A stretch of DNA of 64,000 bases from Apodospora peruviana (lineage: Eukaryota > Ascomycota > Sordariomycetes > Sordariales > Lasiosphaeriaceae), in contig JAUEDM010000004.1 in assembly GCA_033439685.1 (NCBI GenBank), forward strand, positions 682,001 through 746,000, read 5' to 3'. The notes beneath the pieces are model-generated. The model made no database searches. It was not told the origin of the DNA and was given only the letters and a program-made list of their open reading frames with translations. Each line of letters begins with the position of its first letter. Positions within the stretch are counted from its first letter, which is position 1. Shown piece after piece: positions 21,889 to 34,779 of the stretch. Position numbers and translations under genes: made by a program.

Positions 21889-23781
21889 TCAATATCCCAG
21901 GGAAACCATGCAACCATCAGCGCTGGAAACGACCAATGTCAGATTCTGCTTCTCATCCCCGACGGCGACATGCGGTTCGCCGTTTGGGGCCTCAATCCTA
22001 GGGAAGACTTGAACGAGCCTCGCCACAGTGTATGATACTAACAGCTCGGCAAAGTCCTCTGTACCAACCTTGATTAGCAACTTCGAAATAAAGCAAACTC
22101 AATATGACATGATTTGCGAAGAATACTCACTTCCTAAACACAGCCGGGGTCCTCCATTAAATGGCCGATACGCCCACCCGATGTTCTCAGGCTTCATCGA
22201 CTCCTCCTCCCAGCGCTCCGGTCGGAACTCGTGTGCATCGGGACCATAGATGTCTTTGCGGCGGTGCATGGCGTAGACACAGTAGCCGACTCCCTCGCCT
22301 GGTCGCACGAGCACCGGAGACTTGCCGTCCGGTCCACCTCCGGTGGGGAGGACTGTGAGGCGTTGAGCCTCACGGGCGTTTACAGGCACCGAAGGGTAGA
22401 GACGCAATACTAGCTCATGTCATTATTAGCGGGTTGAGGACTGGACCAAATCAAGCGGGCGGATAATTACCCTCTTTAATGACCATGTCGAGGTATACCA
22501 TTTTCTTCAAGTCGTCTCTCGTAGGTAGCGGCGCATCCTCGCCCAGAGGCCCCAGACCTGTTATTTGCTCGACCTCGGCTCGCAGCTTGCTCAGGACATG
22601 CTGGTGGCGGGAAAGTAATCGACTAGAAGAATAAACTGGTTAGTACTATAGACTCGATAAGCAGCTGATATGGACTTTCGAAAGGAACGTACAATGTCCA
22701 CTGCAGCGCACAGCCGGTCGTGTCACGGCCTGCCAGCAACACGTTGAGACACTGGTCTCTGATCACTTGTGGATCTTTTGTCTGTTGGACAAGAGCATCG
22801 ACGAAGACGTAGCCAGCTTTTCCGCCGTCAACGTCTCTGTCGTGTTTCCCGCTGTTGCTACTCTTGTTGGCCGATAGTTTCAACGCCTTGGAGACGGCTT
22901 GATCGACAAACCGGTGGCAGGTCCTGCATGCATTGCGAAAAGTGCTATCGTTTAGCAGCCAGTAGAATGGCCCGAGACGACCGCGAAGGGCAAGGTAGTC
23001 TTGAGCAGTGTTGAATGCTTGGGCAAACTCTGATTCTTTGCCGGCCACCTCTCCCCAGTCCGAAGCCGAGACGGCTGATTCACCAAAGAGCAGGAACATG
23101 GTGGTGTCGAACGTCAGCTTGAAACAGAGAGGCTGGAGGTTGACTGGGCTGCCGTCTTTAGGGATACCGTCGATGAGCTGCTGGACGCTCTTCTTGATCT
23201 GCTCAAAGTTTTGGGTTCGGTTGTAGCGAAACTGAGGCTGAAGCAACTGTCTAGAGTGCTCCCAGGCGGCCCCGTCCTGGGTGAAGATGCCACTACCGAG
23301 GAGAGGGCGGAAATGGGGAGTGCGTAGACCCAGAGTGTAGTCTAGGGAAATGATTAGCATCAGTCGTTCGCCCAGATTAATTGCGAAATATTAGCCGACC
23401 GTTGAAGTTGGTTGACAGGACCGCTTTGACGTTTTCCGGGTCGATAGTATTGACGGCCCGTCCACCGAGCAGATGCTGCTGGTGCGTAGCGCCCGATTCC
23501 TCAACAACATCAAGGAAGAATTTGAGGATCTGCTTTCTCTTATTGAACTCAAGGGCCTTGACGAGAAAATCGAGGCCCAGCGGCCACTTGGCGGTCCATG
23601 GTCGTAGAGGTTGGCATCCGTGTTCGAGAGCAAAACGACGCTCAATCTCCTTCTGGCGATTCCCCTCTAGCCATCTCTGCATCAGCCAAATTGACGTTAT
23701 CGTCGCGATTACTGTCAAGGCGATGGCCCGCGGGCTCGTAGGCCAGGGCAGAGCAATTGCGGTGTTGTTGTTGAACACCAT
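21889..23781 (-). CDS. cytochrome P450, CYP52-like, 543 aa
   Basis: Five exons (23781-23400, 23341-22693, 22622-22471, 22409-22131, 22058-21889) give 544 codons with stop. An N-terminal membrane anchor ([20 protein letters not shown]) places it in the ER. P450 motifs appear in order: I-helix [10 protein letters not shown]-helix KEVLR formed across an exon junction, PERF-region FRPERW, and the haem loop [10 protein letters not shown] with its Cys ligand. AGRDTT is characteristic of CYP52 and related families, which omega-hydroxylate alkanes and fatty acids. The exact substrate cannot be read from sequence. The first intron has an unusual donor (GTCGGC). A terpene synthase lies 5 kb away, so a tailoring role is conceivable. 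Confidence 0.9.
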
Positions 23782-25133
23782 CGCGGTTGATGCCGTATTT
23801 ACCTATGATTGATCAAGATCAAAAACTGGATCTCAGATTCGAGTCCCACCGTCCAGATTTGTACCTATCCAAGGTCCCCAACCCCGCATTACCCTTTCTC
23901 GTCTCAGCCTTACCAAACGCTTTTTTGGTTATTATTTTTGTCCATCCAAGCGCCCATCCAAAGTGTTCTGTCTGCCTGAGGCACAGCTCGACATTGTGAG
24001 ACATGGGATGCAACCACTGCAGTAGCGGCGGCCGCCCGGCATCGACGGCACCTCCATGTTAATGAACAAAAGAAACAGGCACTCACAAAGTGACTCCTGC
24101 ACCACTTTTGAAATGGGATTCAATCCAATTCTTCCTTGGAGTTTTTGCCATTTCCCCAAATTATCACATGAGTTTTTCTTGCTGTGTTGAAACTCTGTTC
24201 AGGAGTGCCTAAGGGGGTTGTTTTTTTTCGGGAGCCGACCTCCCCTCCCCCGCTGGCAGCCCGGTCGGTCCTGTTTTGGTCTTGAGGTCACACAAAGTTG
24301 ACCCCACACCCACTCTTTCTTTCCCCTTTTCTTTTGCTTCGTGATTCGTCATCTGGTCTAGCCAGGAAAGCGTGGGCTATGTCCAAAGTGCAGGAAGCTA
24401 CTGCTAACCTACCGTCGCCGTCACGCATCATCCTCATCCTGTTTTGATTCAACCATGGATAGCCCCCATCACTCTTTGGCTGGCTCTGCCCCGAAAGTCT
24501 GCTTTCAGCTTGTTTCTCAAACGAAATGCCGAAAGAATGACATCCGTTCGGTCCTCACTGGAAGCGCATCGGGGTCTGTCACAGCACCTATGGACCCGAC
24601 CGTTGTCGATGCGAGACTCGAGCTGAACATCAGGCTGTCGTAGATAAATTCGGTGCTGCAAGCGTCCAACCCAAACAGCACCCATATCTCAAGCGGCGAC
24701 TTCGCGTATGCACCTGCCTGTGTCACCATGCCTTGAGCCCACTGAACTCCGGCTCGTCGTTTCTCCCCGTGTCCCGATTCCCGGCCCCCCACCGCCTACC
24801 ATTTCCAAAGTTCCAGTTGAATGGATTCCCCCACTTCTATGACCTGTCCCTGCCCGTTCATCGTCCTCCCCACCATTCAACTTTTGTTCAACTTCAACCG
24901 GGAATCACGGTCGCCTTAACACCCAGCTTGGTCGTGTTTTTCTGTCATCTTAGCAGGCCGACTGTCGCGCCGCCTGTTCCTTCGGGGTTTCAACTTCATC
25001 CTCAATAACCAGCCACTCTGCGCCGACCCTTCCCTCTCCATGACGGCCAGCCCTATCGGCAGCGCCCCGAACGCGCATTCGACAGACGCTCGGCCGATCC
25101 TTTCCGCCGCCAAATTTATCTCGCCGACTCGCC
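23782..25133. other. intergenic, divergent promoters of the P450 and second NLR
   Basis: 1.35 kb between divergently transcribed genes, partly pyrimidine-rich. The short frames here have no recognisable product. Confidence 0.5.
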
Positions 25134-28100
25134 ATGGACCCCCTCTCCGTCGTCGCGGGCGCCGCTAGCCTTGCTGATATTTGCGTCCGCACCATAGCCG
25201 CCCTCCGCCAGCTTAAACATGATGCCGGAGACATTGTCGGCCAGCTCGGCGCCCTGGTGCACGAGGTTGAAGGGTTAAACAACATGTGCAACACCATACA
25301 GGCCAGACTGAAGGCATGTGGAAAGCCAGACGAGGACGAGCCAGAGTTAGCTAGAAAGACTCGGGCGCAGATGCAACAGACCTTGCTGGATTCCCGACGG
25401 GTGATTGCAAAGCTTAGTGGCATAGTCCAAAAGATCTATGGCCACCGGGTCCCCTCGGAGCTGGGCAAGCGTGATGCATATAAGATGGCCATACGCAAGA
25501 TGTTTCACGAGAACGAAATGCGAAATTGTCGAGTTCAGTTGGCGGATTACCAGAAGACGCTGCACCTGTTTCTCACCATCCTCACCAAGTATGTTTCAAC
25601 CAGCTGACCAACATCCCGTTCAACACCGCCTCCTCATCGTTTCGCTGTTTTACTCAGCTTCTAACGACCTGAAACAATCTTACAGCCAAGACATAAACGA
25701 ATTCTCTGAGAGCTTTCAGAACATTAGCGAGAGTCTTCACTCTCACCTAAATGATCTTCATGATTCCACCAAAGCCGCCACCGATTTCCATTACGACGCA
25801 GCAACATTGGATACCCTTAAACAGCTGCGCGAGGCCGTCGACGCCGCTTCCGTCAAAATGAACATGCTTACTTCCAACCAACACTTCGACATTCCCCAGT
25901 CAGTGAGAAGTATCTTCACGGGCCGAGAAACTGAGCTGCGCGATCTGCGCCAGTTCTTTATCCCCAAGCGTGGTGCAACACGGGACAATGGCCCTGGCCA
26001 GCGGCGGTTCATCGTCTACGGCATGGGAGGTTCGGGTAAAACACAGTTCTGCAGCAAATTTGCCCAGGACAACCAGGACAGGTTGGTTCTCATCTTGCTG
26101 CTTTTTTTTCCCCGAAAGATATGCTAAATGTACTTCCCAGTTTCTGGGGCGTCTTTTGGATCGATGCAAGCACACAGGATCGCCTGAAGATGACGTTAGG
26201 GAACATCGCAGCGATTGCCGGTCTTGAGAAAAACGAAAATGCTGCACTGCATTGGTTGTCGACCTTGGATAAGACATGGCTCCTCATCATTGACAATGCT
26301 GATGACCCAGACATTCCCCTCGAAAATTACTTTCCCAAAAGCAACAGGGGTAACATCTTGGTAACCACTAGGAACCCGGCATACAGGTTTCATGGCAATG
26401 TCGGGCCCGGGTCCTACAAGTTTGAAGGGTTGACGACCAAGGACGGCATTCAACTTCTTCTCAAAGCCTCGGCCGAGCCAGAGCCATGGGATGCCACCCG
26501 TCAAAGACTTGCTGAGGAGATCAACGCGAAGTTGGGCTCTCTTGCCTTGGCCATCATTCATGCCGGAGCCGCAATTCGAGACCAGCTCTGCGATCTAAAG
26601 GACTACTTGGGCTACTACTTTCGAGAGTGGAACAGAATTCGAAATGCAGGGATCCTGCTGGAGGAGCCTGTTCACACCCCTATCTTTACCACGTGGGAGA
26701 TGTGCTACCAACAACTGGTGAAACGAGAGAGTAGAGCTGCGCGCGATGCCATGCAGCTTCTGAATACCTTTGCCTTTTTCCACCACGAGAGTATCTCTCA
26801 GGATATCCTCAACCGAGCCATGAAGAATGCCCATCGAGAGGCCGAGGTTGAGAGATTTAAGGCGCAGGAGGCGGTGGATGATTGCGCGCTATCGAATCCC
26901 GAATCTCGCCCTAACCCCTGGGTCGAGCGGACAAAGGAATTCCGCGCGGCAATCCTGACATTCGTCTTCCAGAATAGGAGTCCAACTCCTCTACCAGACG
27001 TCATACGGTACGGTCGGCAGCCAGGCTGCGCTGAAGATGGCAAAGACCGTGTACGAAAGGCTCTCAATGAACTGAGTGTGATGTCTTTAATCACCTACAA
27101 CGATCACAACAAGACGTATTCCATGCACCCCATCGTCCACACATGGGCGCGCCAGCGACCTCAGATGACTCTCGCCGACCAAGCTTTTTGGGCTGATGTG
27201 GCTGGAAGAGTGCTGGCATGCTCAATTCTCCTGCCTCCTGGGCTCACCGGCGAGGACGAGAAGTACAATGTCAGCTTGTTATCTCACGTTGAGCACGTCC
27301 AAGTGCGCCGTGAATCGATCGCAAAACAACTCACTGCAGAATGGGCCGCGAGGCGCGGACCACTCTCCTGGCTCGCTTCCTGGGTGCCGATGATAGGACC
27401 CGACGAGGGCAAGATGCGCATGTTTGGGAAATTTGCCTTGGTTTATGCTATGTGTGGTCAATGGAAAAGCGCTGAAATGCTTCTGAAACCAGTCACAGAC
27501 ACCTTGAATCAGTATCTCGGTCCGGAGAACAAGCGAGCGAGGGATGCCACACGGATGCTCTCCGAAGTGTACTGGCACCTTGGCCGTATTGAAGATTGCG
27601 CCAGAATACGGAGCGCCGCGGTCGAGACTTGCAAACGGCACCTTGGATCATCTCATCCGGACACACTCAGGGCAATGGCCGATCTAGGGCGCACCTACTG
27701 GCTACAAGGCAAACTCACCGAGGCACGACGGCTTCAGGAGCCTCTACTACGAGATATGAAAAAACATCTCCCCGCTGGTGACAGTGACGCCGAGCATGAG
27801 GATGCACTGCACGTCATGGATCAGCTTGGTAGCACCGAGCACAAGATGTGGAACTTTGTAAAGGCGTACCGATTGCATTCAGAGGCCGTGAAGGGTATGA
27901 AAATAAGACATGGCGAAAAGCATCCGCGAACTCTCGAGGCAAAGGAGAATATGTGCAGGGCGGTTGTGATGCTTAATCGGGATGTCTTGGAGAAATCGCC
28001 CGACCTCACCAAGGAAGCCTTGGAGACGCGCCAGGGTCTCATCAAAGAGGCCTTGGAAACCCGACAGACGGCTCATGATATCATGCAGGAAGTATTGGAG

Positions 28101-28655
28101 ACACGCAAAACAGACAAGGGCAAGGAACACCCGTACACACTCCTCGCCATGTTGAATACCGCCGTCATCTTGACTGCCGCGGGTCGCGCAAATGACGCCG
28201 AGGAGCTGATGCGAGAGGGTCTGCAAGTTGCGGACCGCAATCTTGGCCCCGACTATATGGGAACCATGCACGGGCGACAAGTGTTGGCAGGCATCTTGAT
28301 TGAGCAGGGGCGATACGCCGAAGCCGAGAGCATACTGGTGCGAGTCACCGAGGGTCAGAAACGCATCCCTTCGCCCCGCGGCGACGTCCACCCGGACAGG
28401 CTCGGGTCGCTCATCGAGCTGTGCCGCTGCAGCTTCCTGATGGGCAAGATCAACCGCGCCATTGAGATCTGCGACGAGGCTATCCACGGCTTCGAGTCGA
28501 TCGACGCTCAGGACCACCCGCTTGCCCGCGATTTACGGACGGCCCGAGTCGAGATGGAGATGGTTGCCAAGAGTAACAGCCCGGTGTTTGACCACGATCA
28601 CCGGCCCGTCCGGCATAATGTCAAGTTTCCGTCCATCTTGTTTACGAGTGCTTGA
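25134..28655 (+). CDS. NOD-like receptor: SesA/HeLo-like N-terminus, NB-ARC, TPR; 1121 aa
   Basis: Three exons (25134-25588, 25686-26081, 26141-28655) give 1122 codons with stop. The start MDPLSVVAGAASLADICVRT is typical of fungal STAND N-terminal domains of the SesA/HeLo-like class, which act in cell-death signalling. The nucleotide-binding part begins at IFTGRETELRDL, with Walker A GMGGSGKT, then FWGVFWIDA, Walker B TWLLIIDNADD and GNILVTTRNP. A winged-helix-like region follows. The rest is TPR (for example LGSSHPDTLRAMADLGRTYW), including an insertion with two copies of a motif of the form ALETRQ-x-LIKEALETRQ. All key motifs are intact. It probably senses non-self or cellular damage; the ligand is unknown. 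Confidence 0.93.
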
Positions 28656-28989
28656 TCATGTTGTTGGTACTGAGTTTATGGTGATGATGTTGATGATATG
28701 GCTGGCGAGGCATTTGGACAAGATAGCATGGCAAATTGGGGCAATGGGTGGACAATTCCACATCACAATTCTGTATATAGTATCATTGACACTTGGATAT
28801 AACTACCTAATTACGGTTCTATTCATGTAAGACGGTGTAGGTACTTGCCTTTCTTTGCAAGAGCTCGACTCTCAGCGCCACCCCCTTTACAGGTTCCCAA
28901 CCCATACCCCTCCAGCTACTAATCGTGTTTTAACCACGTGCTATCCAGTCACCGATGCAAAGTCTCTTCTCCTGGACATAATTCGGGTT
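28656..28989. other. convergent spacer
   Basis: 3' ends of the NLR (+) and terpene synthase (-). No gene seen. Confidence 0.5.
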
Positions 28990-30757
28990 CTATAACACGA
29001 CCTTGTAAGAACCGTCCTTCTGGATATTCTTCGCGGTACAGTTATAGCGTTTTGACACGAGTCTACCACAACCGCAATCAGTTTGAGACTTCTTCCCAGT
29101 GTTTGTCATGGCCAGAAAGACGTACGAGTAGTTCAGATTACCGGTGCAATTGTGTCTGACCCCATCGACGAACTGTGCCAACGATCGTTGCAGATCCGGA
29201 TCACCCCCACTTAAGGTTCTGCTCTTTTCCAGAAGCAATGCTGCCGCCTGGTCGAGTCGCTCGCAGTTTTCTCGCAGGTCGGCAGTCAAGATGTGCATGA
29301 TGTTCTCCCAAGGAGAGCCGGCCTTGTAGAGGACGGGGATGATGTTAATCAGGCAGTCGTGGGCGATTTCCTTTTTGAGGGAGAAGATGTCGTTGTGTCT
29401 AGATATTCGAACAGACCATCGGGGGTGTTTGGGTAAGCAAGCTTCATACGCAAGGGATTGATGGTAGCTTGAAGGACTGATAAGCTTACGTAGCAACGAC
29501 ATAGTTACCCGCCTTGAGCACAGCTTTGAGCTCCTCTAGTTCGAATACCCAGTTGGGCATGGGATATTCCAAAAACAGTCTGAGGAAAACAGAGAAGTAT
29601 TGTTAGCCAAAGACAAAGCGTGCATATTGATAGAAAATCTTACTCGAGGACAACGAAGCAGGTGTAGATGGACGACGAATCGTGGCGTAATTCGAGATAC
29701 TCTTCCATGGTGGATGGTAGATAGCCGGCCAATCGTTGCGAGTGCTCGATCTCTGTTGCGTCAATGAAGCGCTTGATCTCATCGTAGTGACGCCTGCACT
29801 GGTCTAACGTGCCAGGCGACGACAACACAAGAACATTAGTGGGACACGAAACTTCAGTATGGTATGGCGAAACAAGGATACACCAACTTACCAAGATTCC
29901 ATTTTGGTACAGCTCGCTCTCCAAACTCTTTAAAGACCAGCATTGGGCCGTTGGTGGCTGTTTCAGCAAAGTCGTCTTCTCCTTCCCCTGTGAGACCGAG
30001 AAAGCCCTTGATCTGCGCTAGCGTCTCCTTACGCCAGATGCAGGCTCTTTCAAAGTCGTCAGAGATGGCAGGGTTGTCGCCGACATCGCATTGGTCGTCC
30101 CAGACAAACAGCCAGATGATGAACAAGGATGCGGTCCAGAGAGTCTCGTAGTCTTCTGTTTCCGGGTACCAGCTAAACCAACGAATAATTAACAAATTAC
30201 ACTGTTAGACTAGATCTGCCAAACGTGGACGAGAAACAGGCTGAACCCAGTGGACTAACGTGAAGTTGAAGAGGGCAAAATCATAACCCTTGAATTTCTG
30301 CAGCATTTCCGGATAATCTGCGAAGGCTCTGCGGAAGGATGTCAATTGAACTGTTTATTGCTTGAAACTGACTGGAAGTAAATCGAAGCAAGACCTACCG
30401 ATCAAGAACCGCCATGGCATCCCTCTGAAGACGCTGGTACCGAGCTTGTTGCTTTGCAGTCCATTTGGTTTCGTCTACTTCCACTGACGGCCACTTTCGA
30501 CCCCGGAACACTGCCGCGGTAGCGGCCGGGATGTTCAGGATCTTTCCCCTGAGTTTGGTTGCCAGGGCGGAATTCGGATCGTTGATTGGTTCCATAACAG
30601 AATCGTCGAAAACGGTGTTGCGATCTTTGGTTTCGGTTGACCGCGATGTCAGAACTGCGAGAGGTACATGTGGGGTCTGGGAGGTTAAATGCTTTATAGG
30701 ATCTAGAAGAGCTCCATCAGAGGGAGAAAGAGTTGCCAGTGCCCCCATGGTCATCAA
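28990..30757 (-). CDS. class I terpene synthase (sesquiterpene-cyclase type), 315 aa
   Basis: Seven exons (30757-30399, 30328-30260, 30172-29892, 29803-29644, 29579-29490, 29398-29126, 29062-28990) give 316 codons with stop. The first metal-binding motif is WDDQCD (DDxxD) at about residue 165. The second is NDIFSLKKE (NSE triad). The C-terminal intron restores NYSLVSKRY, the usual N-x-x-S...RY ending. The enzyme should ionise a prenyl diphosphate, probably farnesyl diphosphate, with Mg2+ and cyclise it in the cytosol; the product cannot be predicted. A TATA-like box lies about 125 bp upstream. The first ATG is taken as start, but Met-4 is also possible. Confidence 0.9.
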
Positions 30758-30882
30758 GGTTTCTCGGAGATGAGACTAGTTAGAAGTACACCGCACAGTG
30801 AATGCTGTGTGAAAGGGAAGAGAGTGTTGGAAACCGGGCACAGGCAAGCGCAACAGAACCCGACGGCCGGGCTTTTGGTCCC

Positions 30883-30889
30883 ATTTATA
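30883..30889 (-). promoter_or_regulatory. TATA box of the terpene synthase
   Basis: TATAAAT on the minus strand, 126 bp upstream of the ATG. Confidence 0.55.
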
Positions 30890-31956
30890 ACTCTTCCCTA
30901 TGGTCGGAGTCCGTAGGTAATCTCCGAGGCTTTCATCATATCTAGGTACCTATCTAAGTACTAACTGGAATCGGCAAGATCAGAAAACTGCTCGTAAAGG
31001 CTGTCATGGTGGAGCGGTGCCTTCCGCTTGGTCACGGTTTAGGCAAGAAGTAGCAAGTATTTGCTTCTTAGGTGAACGGACACAGTCTTCAAATTTCAAA
31101 GGATGGGATGATCCATCGTGAGGGTAATACGTGTACGTACGTACTCATACGGTATTTCGTACGCAAGGCATTTTCTCTTCCGCGGTGACCAATATTCTTG
31201 GTGACTGTCAGCCCTAGCAGCTCGTACATGCGAGTTTACCGCAAGTTTGACCCGTTTGGCCGTACTTGTAGATAAGAAAAATGGCTGATCTCAACTATAT
31301 CTGGAGTGAATATGTAACAATGCGGCGAAGGTCATCAATCACATCTCGGTCCTCAGCCACGGGCCACGGCTACCATCGCCTGTGATGCTCCTCGACATGT
31401 AATTCTATATATATCGAACAACTGAGGAATCTGCTCTGCGCCGCCTCACGGGGCTTACGTCACAACCCCACGACGAATGAGCGGCTCAGACGACACGGAA
31501 CTTGACATCGACACCTCTACGTACCAGGTAACCAACCAGACTGCATATTACGCCGCCGTGTGACTTCCGAGGCAACCCGACAGTGCACACGGCGCATTCG
31601 AGACCAGTCACACTTTGTATTTGTCACTTAGGAAACATTGCCTCTGTGTGTGTCACTTCTAGTCGCCTGTTCCTGCAAGCCCCCAGTTGATATCACAAAA
31701 TTTCACAACCCTTTCGCGACTTTGGTATTTCGGATCGGTCAAGATGAGTCACCGCTGCGACTACTCCGGATGAAGAGATATTTAGAAGAACTTGTTGTAT
31801 TGTTCGACCTAAATAACAGACACATGGAAAGAAAAAAGATTATTGAAATAAGAACATGATATTACCCAGTTCAGACCATCCGCTGAAGCGCATCCTGTTC
31901 CTTGAATTGACCCTGACACCTATTGCTGATTGGACAACCTCATGGTCACGACCTAG
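30890..31956. other. intergenic
   Basis: About 1.1 kb with no gene I can support. It contains a short GTAC-rich patch at 31130-31142. Confidence 0.45.
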
Positions 31957-33200
31957 TCATCGTTTACCTGATCCCTCCGAAGGATGACCAACTTTTTTCG
32001 ACTGCAATGTTGTCTCGTCCACAATCTTCCGCCAGTCCTCGATATTCTAACGAAATGTCTTGACGACAAGGAGAACTTTCAAGGTTGCCGTGGCGTCGGC
32101 TTCCCCCACCAATCTCAATAACAACTTGACAAGATACCAGGTCTCTCAGCCTTTGCATAGTTCCGGACTATCAATCACTATGTACAGGGGTGCCTGGCAT
32201 CTCTGCGGTATCTGCCGGATGTTTTGGCAGTTGTCGTCAATCATGGCAATGCAAGTGACATGCTCGGCTCCTTCACCATCAGAATTGATCCTCTTTAACT
32301 TGTGTGCAATGTCGTCGACGTCGCTCATCTTTCGCATGATTTGGGCCTGCTGTTCCAGGAGTTGCTCCACCACGCTGTAGAGGACCTGCTCCGGCTTCAC
32401 TGGTGGTTTTGGATCGGTGTCCTGGTCGGTGGGATGCTGGTCGCAGATGAAGTAGGCGACGGCGGTCTTGGACGGCACCGACGATGCGAGTGACTGGAGC
32501 TCCAGCGCCAGGTCGAGAGGCGCCAGGGATAGCCAGGACTGCGGTACAGCCGAGTAATCGAAGTTGTTGTTACCGCATAAGACCAACATCAAGGATCCCG
32601 ACTTCTCCCACCATATCTTGTATTCAGGGGCCTTGTTTCAGCATGTCCAGAGTCAAGACCAATTTGGCATCGGAATGAGTATTAAAATATCACGCCATCT
32701 AGGAATTACCAGAGCTTGCCTCGTTTCACCTGCCGCATGTGTTTTGGTTCCGAGTATTGCTGGTTGAAGAGGACTCGGCGAGTCTCATCGTCCCGCCTGC
32801 TTTCCGAATCTGCTGCATGTTTAGATTGGAATGTAGCCTGGGTGCCTGGGTACCAGCTGGTTTCGGGTTGTTTGTAAGGAAGTGGGAGACTGACCTTCAA
32901 GTTTTCTCTCAAGGTTGTCAACTTTCTTTAGTAGTTCTGGATGCCATGTTCGTCAGATCGGGAAATGGGAATAGGATCTAATGTGCCGGAGGTAAGATTC
33001 GAGATACATCCCCACTCACCTTCATTATCATGTGCGAGCTGGTCGATTCGCTGGGCGACGAGGGCATTACACCGAATGGCGTATTTCCCCAAAGACTTTT
33101 CCCAGGCCATCTTCTCGGTCTTGAAAGCTCTGCGCGTGAGTGATTCCTTTGATGAGCCGAACTGGACAGTAGTGTAAAGCTCAAACCTTGAACATTGTAA
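31957..33200 (-). pseudogene. 5'-truncated fungal ATPase-like (NLR-associated type) gene
   Basis: Several exons can be pieced together: about 33132-33012 (AFKTEKMAWEKSLGKYAIRC), a short coiled-coil exon near 32934-32892 (ELLKKVDNLERKLE), an exon around 32835-32752 (RRVLFNQQYSEPKHMRQ), and 32640-32146 (IWWEKSGSLMLVLCGNNN, then TAVAYFICDQHP and VLYSVVEQLLEQQ). A terminal piece ends EDWRKIVDETTLQSKK at 31957. The order resembles large Sordariomycete proteins with a degenerate nucleoside-triphosphatase core. No P-loop is visible, and no start codon or N-terminal domain can be found beyond about 33200, where the opposite-strand AAA fragment begins. I read it as the remaining 3' part of a broken gene. 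Exon limits are approximate. Confidence 0.5.
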
Positions 33201-34779
33201 ACCAAATACCCGCAATCCTACATCAACACCCGTCGTCTCTCGGAATGCCGATGCGACGAGTGCAGGCCCAACTTCGAGGCCATCTATCGATATAGCTGGG
33301 ACGGCAAGAAGCCTTCCAAGGCCGGCCAGGATGCGCCACTCGACGATGATCAGTTCATGATGCTCCCACCCCACCTCCTCGGGCACTCGCTAAAGAGGAA
33401 GCGCTGGTTCTTGGTCCTTGTCAACTGCGTTAAGCAGCCGGATGCGGGAAGCGGGACTAACTTCGACAAGAAGCTCCGCCTCGCAAAGAAGGGCAAAGAC
33501 CTCATTCGCGATTCGGTAAAAGCTCATGGCAAGGCTAATATTATCGACTATATCCTGGACAAGGGAAAGGGTCTGGTCATTCTGCTCTGGGGTAAGTTGC
33601 TGTTGTCCATCATGTAACCAATTAGTCGGAGGGAAAGGAGGACATTGTTAGTTCTGTACGACATCCTTGCACAAAGATCGGTGCACGGAAGTAACATCAT
33701 GACATCCTACCTTTCCGGTTAGTGAGCTCGAGTGAAATTATTAACTCGCGCCGCTTGAATATAGGAGCGCCTGGCGTCGGCAAGACACTGACCGCGGAAA
33801 GTGTGGCCGACTTGGCAGGCAAGCCGTTGTTCAGCATCGGCGTATCAGATATTGGCACCAAAAGCAAAATGGTCGAGGCCAATCTGGAGAGGATCTTTGC
33901 TCTTGCCGGACGTTGGGAGGCTGTTCTTTTGCTGTGGGTGGTTTTGATCTCCCCTGAGTCGTGATGTCTGACGCTGAGATGGTTGCTGACACGGAGATGC
34001 TGGTCAGTGATGAAGCCGATGTCTTCTTGGAGGCAAGAGATGCCCGTGGTGCATATATGGAACGCAATTCCATGGTCTCGGGTAGGTTTCTTTTCGAAAT
34101 CTCCAACAGCGCCCCTTGGTACCTTAGTCAAACTCCAACACATACCCATTTACTTAAATATTGACACCGCTGCCTGCAAAGCATCAACCATATTCTAATC
34201 CCCCCTCTCTTCCAACCGCTAACAATCGGCAATTTTCTCTCAGTTCTTCTAAGGATTTTGGAATACTATGATGGTATTTTGATCCTGACCACGAATCGAC
34301 TCAAGACATTTGACATTGCCGTCCGAAGCCGTATCCGTCAGTCTATCTTTACCTAATTGCCATGCAATATCTCGTCAACACCATAATAATAAAAAGAATA
34401 CGTATCAGACATTGCTATCCATTACAAGGAACTAAACGAGACAGATAGGTCCGAGATCTTCGAGGATTTCCTAAAACAGCTTCAGACAAAACAGGAGGTG
34501 GACGGGGATCTCGTAGACTGGGAGTCCTGCATGAAATGGGTCGCGAGCGAGGGCTGCAACAAGAGCCTGAACGGGCGGCAGATTCGAAGCATTGTCTTCT
34601 TCACTGCCATGGGCCTGGCGCACTCTGAGACTGAAGCCAATGGGCCCAATGGCCGAAAGGTGCTGCTGAATATGGACCATTTGTCCCGCATTACGCGCAA
34701 CGCCGAGACCTTTGTCGCGGCGGTCATTGAGACAGAGGCTGTTTATAGGAACAACCAGCTTAGGGCCGGCGGGGCTTGA
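33201..34779 (+). pseudogene. 5'-truncated AAA+ ATPase gene, C-terminal 365 codons retained
   Basis: Five exons (33201-33591, 33765-33933, 34008-34081, 34244-34336, 34409-34779) join with correct phases. They encode the C-terminal half of a fungal AAA ATPase: MMLPPHLLGHSLKRKRW, Walker A GAPGVGKTLT, Walker B VLLLDEAD formed across an intron, sensor region ILILTTNRL, and arginine-finger region AVRSRI. Full-length relatives have roughly 200 or more further residues upstream. Here the frame is closed by a TAA at 33198-33200 and no start codon or splice acceptor is visible before the conserved part. The catalytic core itself looks undamaged, so a shorter product from an unrecognised start cannot be excluded. 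Confidence 0.65.

Noticed and set aside
31130..31142. GTACGTACGTAC run as a regulatory motif
   Set aside because: Too short and simple to support a specific site.
32928..33386. 152-codon minus-strand frame as a separate gene
   Set aside because: Its upper half is antisense to the conserved AAA ATPase exon and its lower half reads through an intron of the truncated minus-strand gene.
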